The notes under the pieces: model-generated
Seen by the model: the letters and a program-made list of their open reading frames with translations, nothing else
Databases searched by the model: none
Told to the model about the DNA's origin: nothing
Shown: positions 35,807 to 46,368 of the stretch, in pieces
How the letters are laid out: each line of letters begins with the position of its first letter
Position numbering within the stretch: the first letter of the stretch is position 1
Made by a program: the position numbers and the translations under genes
Assembly (NCBI GenBank): GCA_003490145.1
Contig: QULQ01000001.1
Location: forward strand, 310,001 to 374,000
Source of the DNA: Lachnospiraceae bacterium OM04-12BH
GTDB lineage: Bacteria; Bacillota; Clostridia; Lachnospirales; Lachnospiraceae
Reading direction: 5' to 3'
DNA: 64,000 nt

Positions 35807-37165
35807 CTAAAAAGGGAATCTCATGCCGCCGAAACCGCCACGGCCACGCTTGCCGCCCATAAGTCCCGGCATCTGCTTCATCATCTTCTGAGACTGCTCA
35901 AACTGTTTGATGAATCTGTTTACTACCGCAATATCAACGCCTGCTCCTCTGGCGATCCTGTGCTTTCTGCTCGGATTCAAAAGCTTCGGGTTCTTTCTCT
36001 CTGCAGGAGTCATGCTGAAAATAATGGCCTCTGTCCTGGCAAGCTGCTTTTCATCGATCATGGATTCCAGATCCATGCCCTTACCACCTGTGCCGGGAAG
36101 CATCTTCAGGATACTGGCAAGACCACCCATATTCCGCATCTGCTTCATGCTCTCCAGATAATCATCGAAATCAAACTTTCCCTTCTTCATACGGGAAGCC
36201 ATTTCTTTCTCTTTATTCTCATCAATGGAGATATTTTCCTGTGCTTTCTCGATCAGGGAAAGTACATCTCCCATGCCGAGAATCCTTGAAGCCATACGAT
36301 CCGGATAAAACTGCTCCAGATCAGAAAGCTTCTCTCCCATACCAACGTACAGGATCGGCTTACCAGTCACTGCTTTGACGGACAGTGCCGCACCACCTCT
36401 GGTATCACCATCCATCTTGGAAAGGATGACACCGTCGATTCCTATCTGATCGTTAAAAGCCTTGGCTACCGTAACGGCATCCTGACCTGTCATGGCATCT
36501 ACAACAAGCAGCGTCTGATGGACTTCAACTGCCTTCTTGATCTCCTGAAGTTCTTCCATCATCTCTTCATCTACATGAAGACGTCCGGCCGTATCAAGGA
36601 TCACTACGTTATTTCCATTCTTCTTCGCATGCTCAATAGCAGCCCTTGCGATATTGGCAGGCTTCTGATTTTCTCCCATGGAGAAAACCTCTACCTTCTG
36701 CTTCTCACCATTGATCTGCAGCTGTTTGATTGCCGCCGGCCTGTACACATCACAGGCTGCAAGGAGTGGGGTTTTTCCCTTCAGCTTCAGCTTACCGGCA
36801 ATCTTGGCCGTAGTAGTTGTTTTACCTGCACCCTGCAGACCGCACATCATGATCACGGTAATGGCCTTTCCTGGCTGGAATGCGATCTCTGTGGTTTCCG
36901 ATCCCATCAGTGCAACCATTTCTTCATTTACGATCTTGATCACCATCTGTCCGGGATTCAGACCGTTCATCACATCTGTGCCGATGGCTCTTTCTTCTAC
37001 CGCCTTGATAAACTGCTTTACTACCTTGAAATTAACATCCGCTTCTAACAGAGCAAGCTTGACTTCCTTCAATGCCGCCTTGACGTCATCCTCTGTAAGC
37101 CTTCCCTTACTGCGAAGGTTCTTAAATACATTCTGGAGTTTATCTGTTAAACTTTCAAATGCCAT
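35807..37165 (-). CDS. ffh: Signal recognition particle protein Ffh
   Basis: SRP54 GTPase that binds signal sequences and 4.5S/6S-like RNA. N domain; G domain with GLQGAGKTTTTAKI near 108, DTAGRLH near 190, SKMDGDTRGG near 246; methionine-rich M domain after about 300, ending GGKRGRGGFGGMRFPF. 452 residues. It works with FtsY, also encoded in this window. It begins 2 nt after ylxM. Confidence 0.98.
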   Translation of the reverse strand: MAFESLTDKLQNVFKNLRSKGRLTEDDVKAALKEVKLALLEADVNFKVVKQFIKAVEERAIGTDVMNGLNPGQMVIKIVNEEMVALMGSETTEIAFQPGKAITVIMMCGLQGAGKTTTTAKIAGKLKLKGKTPLLAACDVYRPAAIKQLQINGEKQKVEVFSMGENQKPANIARAAIEHAKKNGNNVVILDTAGRLHVDEEMMEELQEIKKAVEVHQTLLVVDAMTGQDAVTVAKAFNDQIGIDGVILSKMDGDTRGGAALSVKAVTGKPILYVGMGEKLSDLEQFYPDRMASRILGMGDVLSLIEKAQENISIDENKEKEMASRMKKGKFDFDDYLESMKQMRNMGGLASILKMLPGTGGKGMDLESMIDEKQLARTEAIIFSMTPAERKNPKLLNPSRKHRIARGAGVDIAVVNRFIKQFEQSQKMMKQMPGLMGGKRGRGGFGGMRFPF

Positions 37166-37167
37166 TC

Positions 37168-37509
37168 CTAAAGCTCCTTTAAGATTTCACAGCACAGGCT
37201 GTTTACTCTGCCAAGAATTTCTTCCTTTGTCAGTTCGGTATTTTCTGACAGATGCTTCATCTCATCTACCCCGCTTCTGATCTTCAGGAAACGCTCAACA
37301 AGATGCAGCTTATTTTCATACTCTGTAAGCATGTGATTGCACCGTCTCACCATATCATGGACTCCCTGCCTGGAAATTCCATTTTCCTGTGCGATCTCAC
37401 TTAAGGAAAGATCATTGTACACCACATCCTCATATATTTTTTTCTGATGCTCTGTCAGAAGCTCTCCATAAAAATCATACAAAAGCCCCTGTTCAACAAT
37501 TCTTTCCAT
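37168..37509 (-). CDS. ylxM: YlxM-family SRP-associated HTH protein
   Basis: 113-residue helix-turn-helix protein (MRERIVE-type start MERIVEQGLLYDFYGELLTEHQ, then DLSLSEIAQENGISRQGVHDMVRRC). Conserved partner upstream of ffh; in streptococci it modulates SRP. Start choice: ATG at 37509 has AAGGTG 5-6 nt upstream. First gene of the ffh operon with a near-consensus promoter. Confidence 0.92.
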   Translation of the reverse strand: MERIVEQGLLYDFYGELLTEHQKKIYEDVVYNDLSLSEIAQENGISRQGVHDMVRRCNHMLTEYENKLHLVERFLKIRSGVDEMKHLSENTELTKEEILGRVNSLCCEILKEL

Positions 37510-37524
37510 GCAATCACCTTTGCT

Positions 37525-37553
37525 AGAATACAACAAAAAAATCACACTGTCAA
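37525..37553 (-). promoter_or_regulatory. Sigma-A promoter of ylxM-ffh
   Basis: Consensus TTGACA (37553-37548), 17 nt, TATTCT (37530-37525), 15 nt before the start codon. The -35 lies inside the 3' arm of the terminator hairpin of the araC gene upstream, so the two elements share sequence. The very short leader leaves little room for other control. Confidence 0.85.
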
Positions 37554-37580
37554 GCATTTTTACTTGACAATATGATTTTA
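37533..37580 (-). terminator. Terminator of AraC gene overlapping ylxM promoter
   Basis: Minus-strand stem TGTCAAG (37569-37563 arm) with CTTGACA (37554-37548), extended outward by AAAATCA with TGATTTT after a 3-nt internal loop, followed by T-run. It lies 17 nt past the AraC-family stop. Confidence 0.8.
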
Positions 37581-37596
37581 TTTTTCATCTCACTTC

Positions 37597-38445
37597 TCAG
37601 AATGCCGATGGCTGCTTCCCAAGTATTTTTTTGCAGGCTCTGTGAAAAGTGGAATAATCATGAAATCCACTTTCAAGACATGCCGTCGTAGCCGGAACAC
37701 CTGCCTGTATCATTTCCTTTGCGAGCAGGATCCTTTTCTCCAGAATATACTGGTGCATGGAATATCCGGTTTCTTCTTTGAATTTACGCATCATGTGATA
37801 TTTACTGATATAAAACTGTTCTGCAAGTTTATCAATGGACAGCGGTGCCTTCAGATGCCCGTTGATATAATGAAGGATCTCCACAGTCTTATGATCATAG
37901 GTTGCCATCTTATGAAAAACATCCGGATTATCCATGCAGCATCTGGCGAGTTCGATCAATAATTTCATAAGAAGCAGTCTTTCATAAGTATTGTATGCAT
38001 ACTCCTTATTTTCTTCTGCAGCTTCAATCAGCCTGCTGTTTTCAAATATCCTGCTGCTGTCACCGGGCGATAACCGTATCACACAGCTTCCTTCTCTGTC
38101 TGCCAGCGCAAAACACTGTTTCAGATCACAGTCTTCTGACGAATACTCCTTTAAAAACTGCTCTGAAATATAAAAATTATAACGTTCATAGGGTACATCC
38201 GTTCCTATAAAAGGCTTATGGATCTGCCCCTTCCCAACAAGCAGGATATCATAGGGCTTCAGCTGATACGCTTTTCCTTCAATATGATACTCCACATTCC
38301 CCTCCTGAAACCAGATCAGTTTGTAAAAATCATGATAGTGATATGGATAATCGATCGGTTTTTTATCCTTTAAATGAAACAGCCTGAAATCCTCCAGCAG
38401 ATATCCTGTTTTTATGGTCTCTGCTTCCTGTAAAAGTTCTTTCAT
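37597..38445 (-). CDS. AraC-family transcriptional regulator with cupin domain
   Basis: 282 residues. The N-terminal part (about 10-140) has a cupin-like ligand pocket (FRLFHLKDKKPIDYPYHYHDFYKLIWFQEG); the C-terminal ~100 residues hold two helix-turn-helix motifs (KLAEQFYISKYHMMRKFKEETGYSMHQYI and ACLESGFHDYSTFHRACKKILG). Start choice: ATG at 38445 follows GGAG by 7 nt and begins right after the GH25 stop; upstream ATG at 38469 would overlap by 20 nt. Its target is unknown; the adjacent GH25 gene is a candidate because they are co-transcribed. Confidence 0.9.
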   Translation of the reverse strand: MKELLQEAETIKTGYLLEDFRLFHLKDKKPIDYPYHYHDFYKLIWFQEGNVEYHIEGKAYQLKPYDILLVGKGQIHKPFIGTDVPYERYNFYISEQFLKEYSSEDCDLKQCFALADREGSCVIRLSPGDSSRIFENSRLIEAAEENKEYAYNTYERLLLMKLLIELARCCMDNPDVFHKMATYDHKTVEILHYINGHLKAPLSIDKLAEQFYISKYHMMRKFKEETGYSMHQYILEKRILLAKEMIQAGVPATTACLESGFHDYSTFHRACKKILGKQPSAF

Positions 38446-38449
38446 CCTT

Positions 38450-39556
38450 TTACTCCTGCTCATCTCCAAAATCTGTCATACAGACATTCAGATCCACATC
38501 TCCCTTGATCCCGCTGATGCTGCCCTTTGAACTGTATTGCCAGACATCAAATTCGTAAGGGAAATATACCGGTGTATTGTAGTATGCAAACCATTTATGA
38601 TATTCCTCAAGCTGGGACATATCCAGCATGATCAGGAATGTTTTCAGGTTTCCATAGATCATTGGTGTATAACCGGCCTTTTTGATTGTTTCACAGAAAG
38701 CAATACAATTCTTTGTATACTGTTCCTTCGTAAGATCCTCAGTTCTTGCATTCTTGCTTGTCACTTCCTCCAGATCATATACTACCGGATAAGTAACATC
38801 ATATGGCTCCAGCAGATCCAGTACAAACTCTGCTTCCTCTACTGCTTCTTCCTCTGTGATCGCCTGGGTAAAGAAGTATGCTCCTACCTGAATATCATTG
38901 TCAAGTGCCCCTTCCATATTCTCCTTAAATCGTTCGTCGGCCATCATGCGCCCTTCTGTACTGCCCCTGACACCAGCCCTTATAAAAGCGTAGCTGACAC
39001 CGTCATCTGCCACCTTTTTCCAGTCAATGGATTCCTGGAATCTGGAAACATCAATCCCTTTCTTTGAAAGTACCACATCAGTATCATCCACATATTCGAT
39101 CTGCCCGTTTTCAAGCTGTTTGAAATTATCATAAACATAGCTGTGTTTCTTCAGCTTCTCGTCAATCGGGAAAAAGTGATAGCTGCCATCTGCATAAACA
39201 ACTACATCCTCAGGAAAAAAATCTCTGAGGACAGCGGCTGTATTGGAGCCGCCATCCATTCTGCTTTTCAGCTCAGACAGGATCTCATTTTCTCCCGCTT
39301 CCTGTGCATCTGCTCTTGCCTCTTCCAGGTAGGAATCAAGATCTGCCTGGGTATAAATATAATGCTCAGATTCCTCTTCAAAGCTCTTAAGCTGTGCCAT
39401 TGCTTCTTCACTCTGGCTCTTCAGGTCATAATTCTTCAGTACGAGCACAATACATGCGGTCAGTGCGGAAAGTGTGATCAGACACATGACGATATTGGTA
39501 ATCATACTCCTTCTCTGCTGTTTTCTTCTTCTACGTACTCTATTGTTGTTATCCAT
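38450..39556 (-). CDS. Membrane-anchored GH25 muramidase-like protein
   Basis: 368 residues: basic cytoplasmic N-terminus (RRRRKQQRR), TM at about 19-42, a Glu-rich coiled linker about 50-115, then a GH25 catalytic domain starting GIDVSRFQESIDWKKVADDGVSYAFIRAG near 168. The family's catalytic Asp in DVSRFQ and the Asp-Glu pair in VVYDLEEVT near 270 are present. It would cleave peptidoglycan MurNAc-GlcNAc bonds near the membrane. Relatives are in lysozyme-like and remodelling roles. Confidence 0.88.
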   Translation of the reverse strand: MDNNNRVRRRRKQQRRSMITNIVMCLITLSALTACIVLVLKNYDLKSQSEEAMAQLKSFEEESEHYIYTQADLDSYLEEARADAQEAGENEILSELKSRMDGGSNTAAVLRDFFPEDVVVYADGSYHFFPIDEKLKKHSYVYDNFKQLENGQIEYVDDTDVVLSKKGIDVSRFQESIDWKKVADDGVSYAFIRAGVRGSTEGRMMADERFKENMEGALDNDIQVGAYFFTQAITEEEAVEEAEFVLDLLEPYDVTYPVVYDLEEVTSKNARTEDLTKEQYTKNCIAFCETIKKAGYTPMIYGNLKTFLIMLDMSQLEEYHKWFAYYNTPVYFPYEFDVWQYSSKGSISGIKGDVDLNVCMTDFGDEQE

Positions 39557-39638
39557 ACCGGTATTCCTGTTATCCTTTATCTTTTTGCTCTATTCTATCA
39601 CATTAATCAGAAACGAAAAACCCCTGTATTCTTCGCAG

Positions 39639-40505
39639 CTATCTTCCCTTGTCAGCAAAAAAGCTTTTATAGCCTTCTCCGTAAATTTCAGATGCGTTGG
39701 TAATGATCATAAACGCTCCCTGGTCATCATTTTCCACCACTTCTTCTACCCGTGGTGCAAGCTGCTTCTTTACCACACACATGATCACTTTTTTCTCCGT
39801 ATTGTGATAGGCACCACTTCCATTCAGAAAGGTTACGCCGATATCCACATCTTCCAGCAGCTTTTCAGCGATTCCTTCTGCTTTATCGCTGATGATATAG
39901 ATCAGTCTCGCTTCATCACCTCCGTACAGTACGAAATCCAAAGCAGCTGACGTAGCTACCGAGGATAAGATTCCATAAAGCACTGCATTAAAATTACCAA
40001 ATACGATCCCAGACATTCCAATGATCGCAGCATCGAGCATCAGCATCAATGTCCCAGTTTTCATATGTGGGATCCTGATCTTCAGACATTTGATCACAAT
40101 GTCTGCCCCTCCTGTTGTTCCTCCATTTCTCATTACGAGGCCTATTCCCACGCCGATCAGCGCTCCGCCGAATACCGCACCGAGAAGGAGATCATAGGTA
40201 ACTGGTGTCATCAGATGGAACAGATCTGTAAAAAGGGAAACCGCAAGAATGGAATACAGGGTAGAAACTGTAAACTTCCATCCAAACTTCCGGATTCCAA
40301 GCAGAATGACCGGAATATTTAAGATCAGATACAGCATACCGGTACTCACCGGGATCAGCCGGTTGATCATGATGGCAAGTCCTGTAAAGCCACCCGGTGC
40401 CAGATCATTAGGATCTACAAACAACGCAACGCCTATGCCAAAAATACCACAGGCAATTGTAAGCATAGTGTACTTTTTTATATATCTGATTCCCTTTTTC
40501 TTCAC
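39639..40505 (-). CDS. YitT-family membrane protein (DUF161/DUF2179)
   Basis: 288 residues with five to six TM helices (about 12-200) and the C-terminal DUF2179 domain (IISDKAEGIAEKLLEDVDIGVTFLNGSGAYHN). The family is annotated as membrane proteins of unknown transport role. Starts directly after AAGG-like site; separate from ilvA by a terminator. Confidence 0.88.
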   Translation of the reverse strand: MKKKGIRYIKKYTMLTIACGIFGIGVALFVDPNDLAPGGFTGLAIMINRLIPVSTGMLYLILNIPVILLGIRKFGWKFTVSTLYSILAVSLFTDLFHLMTPVTYDLLLGAVFGGALIGVGIGLVMRNGGTTGGADIVIKCLKIRIPHMKTGTLMLMLDAAIIGMSGIVFGNFNAVLYGILSSVATSAALDFVLYGGDEARLIYIISDKAEGIAEKLLEDVDIGVTFLNGSGAYHNTEKKVIMCVVKKQLAPRVEEVVENDDQGAFMIITNASEIYGEGYKSFFADKGR

Positions 40506-40566
40506 CTAAGACCTCCTGTTCCGTGCGGTGCATCCTCTTTCTGCTTCCCCTCACATCCTCCACTCA

Positions 40567-40603
40567 CAAAAAAGCCATATACTACCTATAGTATACGGCT
40601 TTT
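40567..40603 (-). terminator. Terminator downstream of ilvA
   Basis: Stem with GCCATATACTA (40574-40584) and TAGTATACGGC (40589-40599) with one mismatch and a CCTA loop, flanked by A and T runs, so it can work both ways. 23 nt past the ilvA stop. Confidence 0.82.
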
Positions 40604-40625
40604 CCTGGAAATTTAAAGACAGTTA

Positions 40626-41849
40626 CTAAATATTTGTACGAACCAGTCTCGGTTTGTAGTTTTCATCTTCCAATGCCTTAATAATCTGGGCTTTATGCTC
40701 CGATCCGAAGGCTTCCAGCGTGATCCGAAGCTCTACCGCAGCACTTCTGTTAATGGATATAAACTGGTTATGCTCCAGCTTGATCACATTACCGTTCTGC
40801 TTTGCGATCACATCTGCCACTCTGGACAGTTCACCTGGCTTATCTGGCAGAAGCACAGATACGGTAAAGATTCTGTCACGCAGGATCAATCCCTGCTGTA
40901 CAACAGAAGACATCGTGATCACATCCATATTGCCGCCGCTTAAGATAGAAACGATTTTTCTGCCCTTTACATCCAGATGCTTCAATGCTGCTACTGTAAG
41001 AAGTCCCGAATTTTCTACCACCATCTTGTGATTTTCAACCATATCAAGGAAAGCAACTACCAGCTCTTCGTCCTCAACAGTAATGATATTATCCAGGTTT
41101 TTTACAAGATATGGGAAAATCTTACTTCCAGGTGTCTTAACTGCTGTACCATCTGCGATCGTGCTTACTTTCGGCAGTGTCACTACCTTTCCTGCCTTTA
41201 AAGATTCCTGCAGACAGTTTGCTCCTGCGGGTTCCACACCGATCACCTGGATCTTCGGATTCAGGAGCTTTGCCAGTGTAGAAACACCGGTAGCCAGCCC
41301 TCCACCTCCAATGGGCACCAAAACATAATCCACAAGAGGCAGTTCCTTGAAGATCTCCATGGCAATTGTTCCCTGACCGGTCGCAACTACAGGATCATCA
41401 AATGGATGGATAAAGGTATAACCATGCTCCTTTGCAAGCTCATAGGCATGCTCACAGGCTTCATCATAAACATCTCCGTAAAGAACAACCTCAGCACCAT
41501 AGCTCTTGGTTCTGTTGACTTTGATAAGAGGCGTTGTCGTAGGCATAACGATAACCGCCTTTACTCCATAGCACTTTGCCGCATAGGCAACACCCTGTGC
41601 ATGGTTTCCTGCGGAGGCTGTGATCAGTCCCTTTTCCCGTTCCTCTTTGGTCAGGGTACTCAGCTTATAGTAAGCACCTCTGAGCTTATAGGCACCTGTA
41701 AACTGCATGTTTTCCGGTTTCAGATATACCTTATTCCCGGTCTGTGCACTATAAAAATCACTGTAAACCAGCTTGGTCTCCTGGGTAACCTGCTTAACGA
41801 CCTCTGAAGCCTCTTCGAATTTTTCAAGAGTCAGCATCTTATTCTCCAT
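40626..41849 (-). CDS. ilvA: Threonine ammonia-lyase with ACT domain
   Basis: PLP-dependent conversion of threonine to 2-oxobutanoate. PLP lysine is K55 in TGAYKLRGAY, the phosphate-binding loop VPIGGGGLATG near 188, and SGGNMD near 310. The C-terminal ~80 residues (TVSVLLPDKPGELSRVADVIAKQNGN) are an ACT regulatory domain. 407 residues, class of the shorter catabolic/biosynthetic Clostridia enzymes. Starts 10-11 nt inside the ftsY gene, with GAGGAAACGAAG as ribosome site. Confidence 0.94.
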   Translation of the reverse strand: MENKMLTLEKFEEASEVVKQVTQETKLVYSDFYSAQTGNKVYLKPENMQFTGAYKLRGAYYKLSTLTKEEREKGLITASAGNHAQGVAYAAKCYGVKAVIVMPTTTPLIKVNRTKSYGAEVVLYGDVYDEACEHAYELAKEHGYTFIHPFDDPVVATGQGTIAMEIFKELPLVDYVLVPIGGGGLATGVSTLAKLLNPKIQVIGVEPAGANCLQESLKAGKVVTLPKVSTIADGTAVKTPGSKIFPYLVKNLDNIITVEDEELVVAFLDMVENHKMVVENSGLLTVAALKHLDVKGRKIVSILSGGNMDVITMSSVVQQGLILRDRIFTVSVLLPDKPGELSRVADVIAKQNGNVIKLEHNQFISINRSAAVELRITLEAFGSEHKAQIIKALEDENYKPRLVRTNI

Positions 41850-42804
41850 CTTCGTTTCCTCCTGTCATCTCTACTGCCAGATCCTCTTCCTTCACATCAA
41901 ACAGTGCATTTACAAACTGCTCCGGATCAAATTTCTGAAGATCTTCTATATGTTCTCCAACGCCAATATATTTCACCGGTATGTTAAGCTCTGACTGAAT
42001 GGCTACAGCAATACCTCCCTTGGCCGTTCCATCCATCTTTGTCAGGATGATACCTGTCAGGTCTGCTACCTGTCCAAACTCCCTCGCCTGATTTAAAGCA
42101 TTCTGTCCGGTTGTTCCATCAAGGACTACCAGATTCTCCCTGTGGGCATCCGGAAACTCTCTTTCTATGATCCGGTTGATCTTCTTCAGCTCTTCCATCA
42201 GGTTCTTCTTATTATGAAGCCTTCCAGCTGTATCACAGAGAAGCACGTCTACTCCTCTGGCCTTTGCTGCATTCACTGCATCATATACTACACTTGCAGG
42301 ATCTGCTCCCTCTTTGCCGCCAATCATTGGAACACCGGCCCGGTTAGCCCATGTCAGAAGCTGCTCTCCGGCAGCTGCACGGTAAGTATCCGCTGCAGCG
42401 ATCAGGACGTTTTTGCCCTGATCCTTCAGGATCCCTGCCAGCTTACCGACAGAAGTCGTCTTACCAACACCATTTACACCGATCACAAGTACTACTGACT
42501 GTTCATTTTCAAAATCATACGCTGTTTCCCCGACCTGCATCTGCTCCCTGATACTTTCGATCAGAAGCTCCTTACAGGCAGCCGGTTCCTTTATATGCTT
42601 TTCCTTTACCTGTTCCCGCAGCCGCTCCAGGATCTTTTCGGTAGCATTCACACCGATATCTCCCATGATCAGGATCTCTTCCAATTCCTCATAAAAGTCT
42701 TCATCAATAGTAGAGAATCCGCCAAATACAGCATCTATACTACTGACAATATTATTTCTCGTCTTGGTCAGACCTTCTTTTAATCTGCTGAAAAAACCTG
42801 CCAT
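41839..42804 (-). CDS. ftsY: Signal recognition particle receptor FtsY
   Basis: 321 residues, NG domains only with a short N-terminal part: GVNGVGKTTSVGKL near 113, DTAGRLHNK near 195, LTKMDGTAKGG near 255. Receptor for Ffh-ribosome complexes at the membrane. The start overlaps the smc stop by 1 nt. Confidence 0.97.
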   Translation of the reverse strand: MAGFFSRLKEGLTKTRNNIVSSIDAVFGGFSTIDEDFYEELEEILIMGDIGVNATEKILERLREQVKEKHIKEPAACKELLIESIREQMQVGETAYDFENEQSVVLVIGVNGVGKTTSVGKLAGILKDQGKNVLIAAADTYRAAAGEQLLTWANRAGVPMIGGKEGADPASVVYDAVNAAKARGVDVLLCDTAGRLHNKKNLMEELKKINRIIEREFPDAHRENLVVLDGTTGQNALNQAREFGQVADLTGIILTKMDGTAKGGIAVAIQSELNIPVKYIGVGEHIEDLQKFDPEQFVNALFDVKEEDLAVEMTGGNEDGE

Positions 42805-45800
42805 TAGTCATCTAACTCCTTGTCAATCAGATTTACACTTACCAGAGTAGAAACACCCTTCTCCTGCATGGTAATACCATACAGCCTGTCTACCTGCTCC
42901 ATAGTTCCACGTCTATGCGTAATAACAATAAACTGGGTATGCCTGGTAAGCTTATGTAAATATTTTGCAAATCTGGATACATTACTTTCATCCAGTGCTG
43001 CCTCAATTTCATCCAGAAGACAGAACGGAGAAGGCTTCAGGTTCTGGATGGCAAATAGCAGAGCGATTGCTGTCAGCGCCTTCTCTCCACCGGAAAGCTG
43101 CATCATATTCTGCAGCTTTTTTCCCGGAGGCTGTGCAATGATCCGGATACCTGCTTCCAGGATGTCTTCATCCTCCATCAGCTCCAGTGTACCCTTACCG
43201 CCGCCAAACATTTCCTTGAATACCTTGTCAAACTCCCGGCTGATCTCACCAAACTTTTCATGGAACTGTTTTCTCATAGCTGTATCAAGCTCCGTAATGA
43301 TACCCTCCAGCGTTTTCTCCGCTTCGATCAGATCATCATGCTGCGTCTTTAAGAAGCTGTAACGCTCCATCAGATTCTTATAATCTTCAATCGCATTGAC
43401 ATTGACATCACCAAGCTTTTTGATCTGATCCTTTAAAGTGGAAATATCCCGTTTCATGGCAGGCAGATCATTCAGCTCCTCATTTCTCATGCCTGCTGCA
43501 TCAGAAAGCGTGATCTCATACTCATCCCACATATAATTGATCTGGGATTCTGTCATATCCTGCAGCTTTTCTCTCTGGGCATTCAGACGGTAAACTTCCT
43601 TGTCAAGTCCTGCCATCTTTTCAGAAAGTGCTTCTCTGTCTTTAAAGAAATTCTTCTGTTTTGCGGAAAGCTCTTCCTTCTTTGTAATATCTTCCTGCAG
43701 CTGTTTCTCAGTATCGTTCTGTGATGTATGGGAAGCCTGTATGGTTTCTTCAATCTGCCGGATATTATTTTCCTTCTGCTCGATGTCTCTCGTATTGCCA
43801 AGAAGCCCTTCCTCGATCTCTGAAAGCTCCGATTTCGAACGTTCCAGTTCAGTATTGATACGGTCTACATTCTGCTGATGGAAGCCCTGTTGCTGGAGCA
43901 TCTTTTCTACTTCTACTTCCAGTGCATTCACACCTGCAAGGTTTTCTGACTCTTCACTTCTCTTTTCATCCAGAAGCACCTGACATTCTTTGATCTTCCC
44001 TTCCGTCTGCTTTTCCAGAGTTTCTGAATCCTGCAGTTCCCTGCTGATCTCTTCCTTACTCAGGCGGATTTCCTGGATCTGGCTTTCAATCTCCCTCTCT
44101 TCGTTTTTCAGTTCGAGCGAGCTTTCCGAAGCCTCTTCCTTCCGCTCCTTTGCTTTAATTACATTAAGACGGGCCGTATTCTGCTCGATAAACTTTTTCT
44201 GCAGGGAAGCCTTGTCCTCCTCCAGGCTTAACCGGAGCTTATTTCTTTCTGCTTTGGTATCTTCAATCTCCTGAAGCAGGGTATCCACCTCTTTCAGGTA
44301 TTTTTTGACACTGGCTTCCATCTCCTCCATCTCTCTTCTTCTTCCGAGGAGATTACTGTTGTTTTTAAATGCACCACCACTGATAGCACCACCTGGAACG
44401 AGCAGTTCTCCTTCCAGTGTGACCATGCGGATCCCATAATCGAACTTTCGTGCGATCCTGACGGCATTATCCACCTGATCTACAACAACGATCCTTCCCA
44501 GCATGGCCTTTGCAACATTACGGTATTTCTCATCGACATGTACCAGTTCATCTGCCATGCCAAGCACACCCTTTTCCTTCAGGGACTCCGGATTCTTGAA
44601 CTCCTGTGGATGGGTAATACTGGTAAGAGGAAGGAAGGTCGCCCTTCCGGCCTTCGTCTGTTTCAGATAACCAATCATACGCTTGGCGGTTTCTTCATCA
44701 TCTGTAACAATATTCTGGATATTACCGCCAAGTGCTGTTTCAATGGCTGTCTCGTACTTTTTATCTACTTTAATGATATCCGCAACAACACCGACGATAC
44801 CCTTTTCCTGCTCCTTGCGTTCCATGACCTTCTTGACACTTCCACCATAGCCCTCATAGCGTTCTGTCAGGTTCGAAAGTGCCTCCAGTCTGGATTTTTC
44901 CTGATGATAGCTTACCTGAGTATCCCTGAGCTTTTTGTCCTTGTCAGCCAGTGTTTCCCGAAGAAGTGTCAGCTTCTCTTCCTTGGACTCCACAGCATCA
45001 TTTAAAGTACGGATCTCTTCATTGATCTTCTCAAACTCATCATTTAATGCTTTCAGAGTCTCTTCCTGCTGTGCTTCGTCTGACTTCATACGAAGGATCC
45101 TTGATGTCAGCTCTGCTTTCCGGATATTTACCTGCTCTGTCATAGTATCATACCGGCCAAGCTTTGATTTGATTGTTGCTCTGGCATTCAGAGCCTCGAT
45201 GATCGCATTCTTACCGCCTTCGATCTGATTATTCAGTTCTTCAATACAGCTCTGAACTGCTGTCAGGGCAGCTTTCGCCTCATCCCGTTTTTTTTCGATC
45301 TCAGCAACCTGTTCATCGATCTGTCCCTTGTCAGAAAGTATGCCTTCCTTATCCTGGTTCTTTGCTGCAATCTCATTTAAAACAGCTTCCCTGCGCTGTT
45401 TCAAATGCTCTTCATTATTTCTGGCAGAATGAATCTGCTCCTTCAGGACATTGATCTCACCTTCCAGCTTTCCTCGAAGCATACTGGTATCCGTAAGTGC
45501 TGATCTGTTCTTCTCAATGGTCTCATCAAGAAGTGTGATCTGTCCTTCTATTTTTTCATATTCTTCTTTGATATTTTCATACTGCTTAGAAGTATTCTCC
45601 AGATCTTCACTGGCAATATCATATTTTTCCTGTGCATCTTTTAACTGCTCCTGCAGTCTCTGATTCTCAAGAAGGAACATGTTTACGTCCAGTGTTTTCA
45701 GTTCTTCCTTCTTTTTCAGATAGATCTTTGCTGTTTCCGACTGTTTTTCCAGCGGTCCGATCTGCTTCTCCAGTTCGGATAATATATCATTCACACGCAC

Positions 45801-46364
45801 CAGATTCTGCTGTTCATCCTCCAGTTTCTTCTGGGCTGCCAGTTTTCTTCTTTTAAATTTGACGATACCGGCTGCCTCATCAAACAGCTCACGTCTCTCT
45901 TCCGGTTTACCGCTCAGGATCTTATCAATCTGTCCCTGCCCGATAATGGAATATCCTTCCTTACCGATACCGGTATCATAAAAGAGTTCATTCACATCCT
46001 TCAGACGGCAGGGTGTACCGTTCAGAAGGTACTCGCTTTCACCAGACCTGTAAATTCTTCTTGCCACAGTTACTTCATTATAATCAATAGCAAGCTGATG
46101 ATCGGAATTGTCCAGTGTGATTGCCACATATGCATACCCAAGTGGCTTTCTCAGTTCTGTACCTGAAAAAATAACATCCTGCATGGATGCTCCTCGCAGC
46201 TGTTTGATCCTCTGTTCACCAAGTACCCAGCGCACGGCATCTGCAACATTACTCTTACCACTTCCGTTCGGTCCTACAATACCAGTAATTCCATTGTGAA
46301 ACTGAAATACGATTTTGTTGGCAAAGGACTTAAATCCATGAATTTCAATACTTTTCAGATACAT
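42804..46364 (-). CDS. smc: Chromosome segregation SMC ATPase
   Basis: 1186 residues, same length as B. subtilis SMC. Walker [10 protein letters not shown] near 32-40, two long coiled coils around a hinge at about 500-690 ([24 protein letters not shown]...GGAISGG), and C-terminal ABC signature [18 protein letters not shown] near 1090 with [14 protein letters not shown]. Start choice: ATG at 46364 lies 4 nt after the rnc stop and gives [15 protein letters not shown], the canonical SMC N-terminus; the 32 residues of upstream frame belong to rnc sequence. Confidence 0.97.
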   Translation of the reverse strand: MYLKSIEIHGFKSFANKIVFQFHNGITGIVGPNGSGKSNVADAVRWVLGEQRIKQLRGASMQDVIFSGTELRKPLGYAYVAITLDNSDHQLAIDYNEVTVARRIYRSGESEYLLNGTPCRLKDVNELFYDTGIGKEGYSIIGQGQIDKILSGKPEERRELFDEAAGIVKFKRRKLAAQKKLEDEQQNLVRVNDILSELEKQIGPLEKQSETAKIYLKKKEELKTLDVNMFLLENQRLQEQLKDAQEKYDIASEDLENTSKQYENIKEEYEKIEGQITLLDETIEKNRSALTDTSMLRGKLEGEINVLKEQIHSARNNEEHLKQRREAVLNEIAAKNQDKEGILSDKGQIDEQVAEIEKKRDEAKAALTAVQSCIEELNNQIEGGKNAIIEALNARATIKSKLGRYDTMTEQVNIRKAELTSRILRMKSDEAQQEETLKALNDEFEKINEEIRTLNDAVESKEEKLTLLRETLADKDKKLRDTQVSYHQEKSRLEALSNLTERYEGYGGSVKKVMERKEQEKGIVGVVADIIKVDKKYETAIETALGGNIQNIVTDDEETAKRMIGYLKQTKAGRATFLPLTSITHPQEFKNPESLKEKGVLGMADELVHVDEKYRNVAKAMLGRIVVVDQVDNAVRIARKFDYGIRMVTLEGELLVPGGAISGGAFKNNSNLLGRRREMEEMEASVKKYLKEVDTLLQEIEDTKAERNKLRLSLEEDKASLQKKFIEQNTARLNVIKAKERKEEASESSLELKNEEREIESQIQEIRLSKEEISRELQDSETLEKQTEGKIKECQVLLDEKRSEESENLAGVNALEVEVEKMLQQQGFHQQNVDRINTELERSKSELSEIEEGLLGNTRDIEQKENNIRQIEETIQASHTSQNDTEKQLQEDITKKEELSAKQKNFFKDREALSEKMAGLDKEVYRLNAQREKLQDMTESQINYMWDEYEITLSDAAGMRNEELNDLPAMKRDISTLKDQIKKLGDVNVNAIEDYKNLMERYSFLKTQHDDLIEAEKTLEGIITELDTAMRKQFHEKFGEISREFDKVFKEMFGGGKGTLELMEDEDILEAGIRIIAQPPGKKLQNMMQLSGGEKALTAIALLFAIQNLKPSPFCLLDEIEAALDESNVSRFAKYLHKLTRHTQFIVITHRRGTMEQVDRLYGITMQEKGVSTLVSVNLIDKELDD

Positions 46365-46368
46365 AAAA

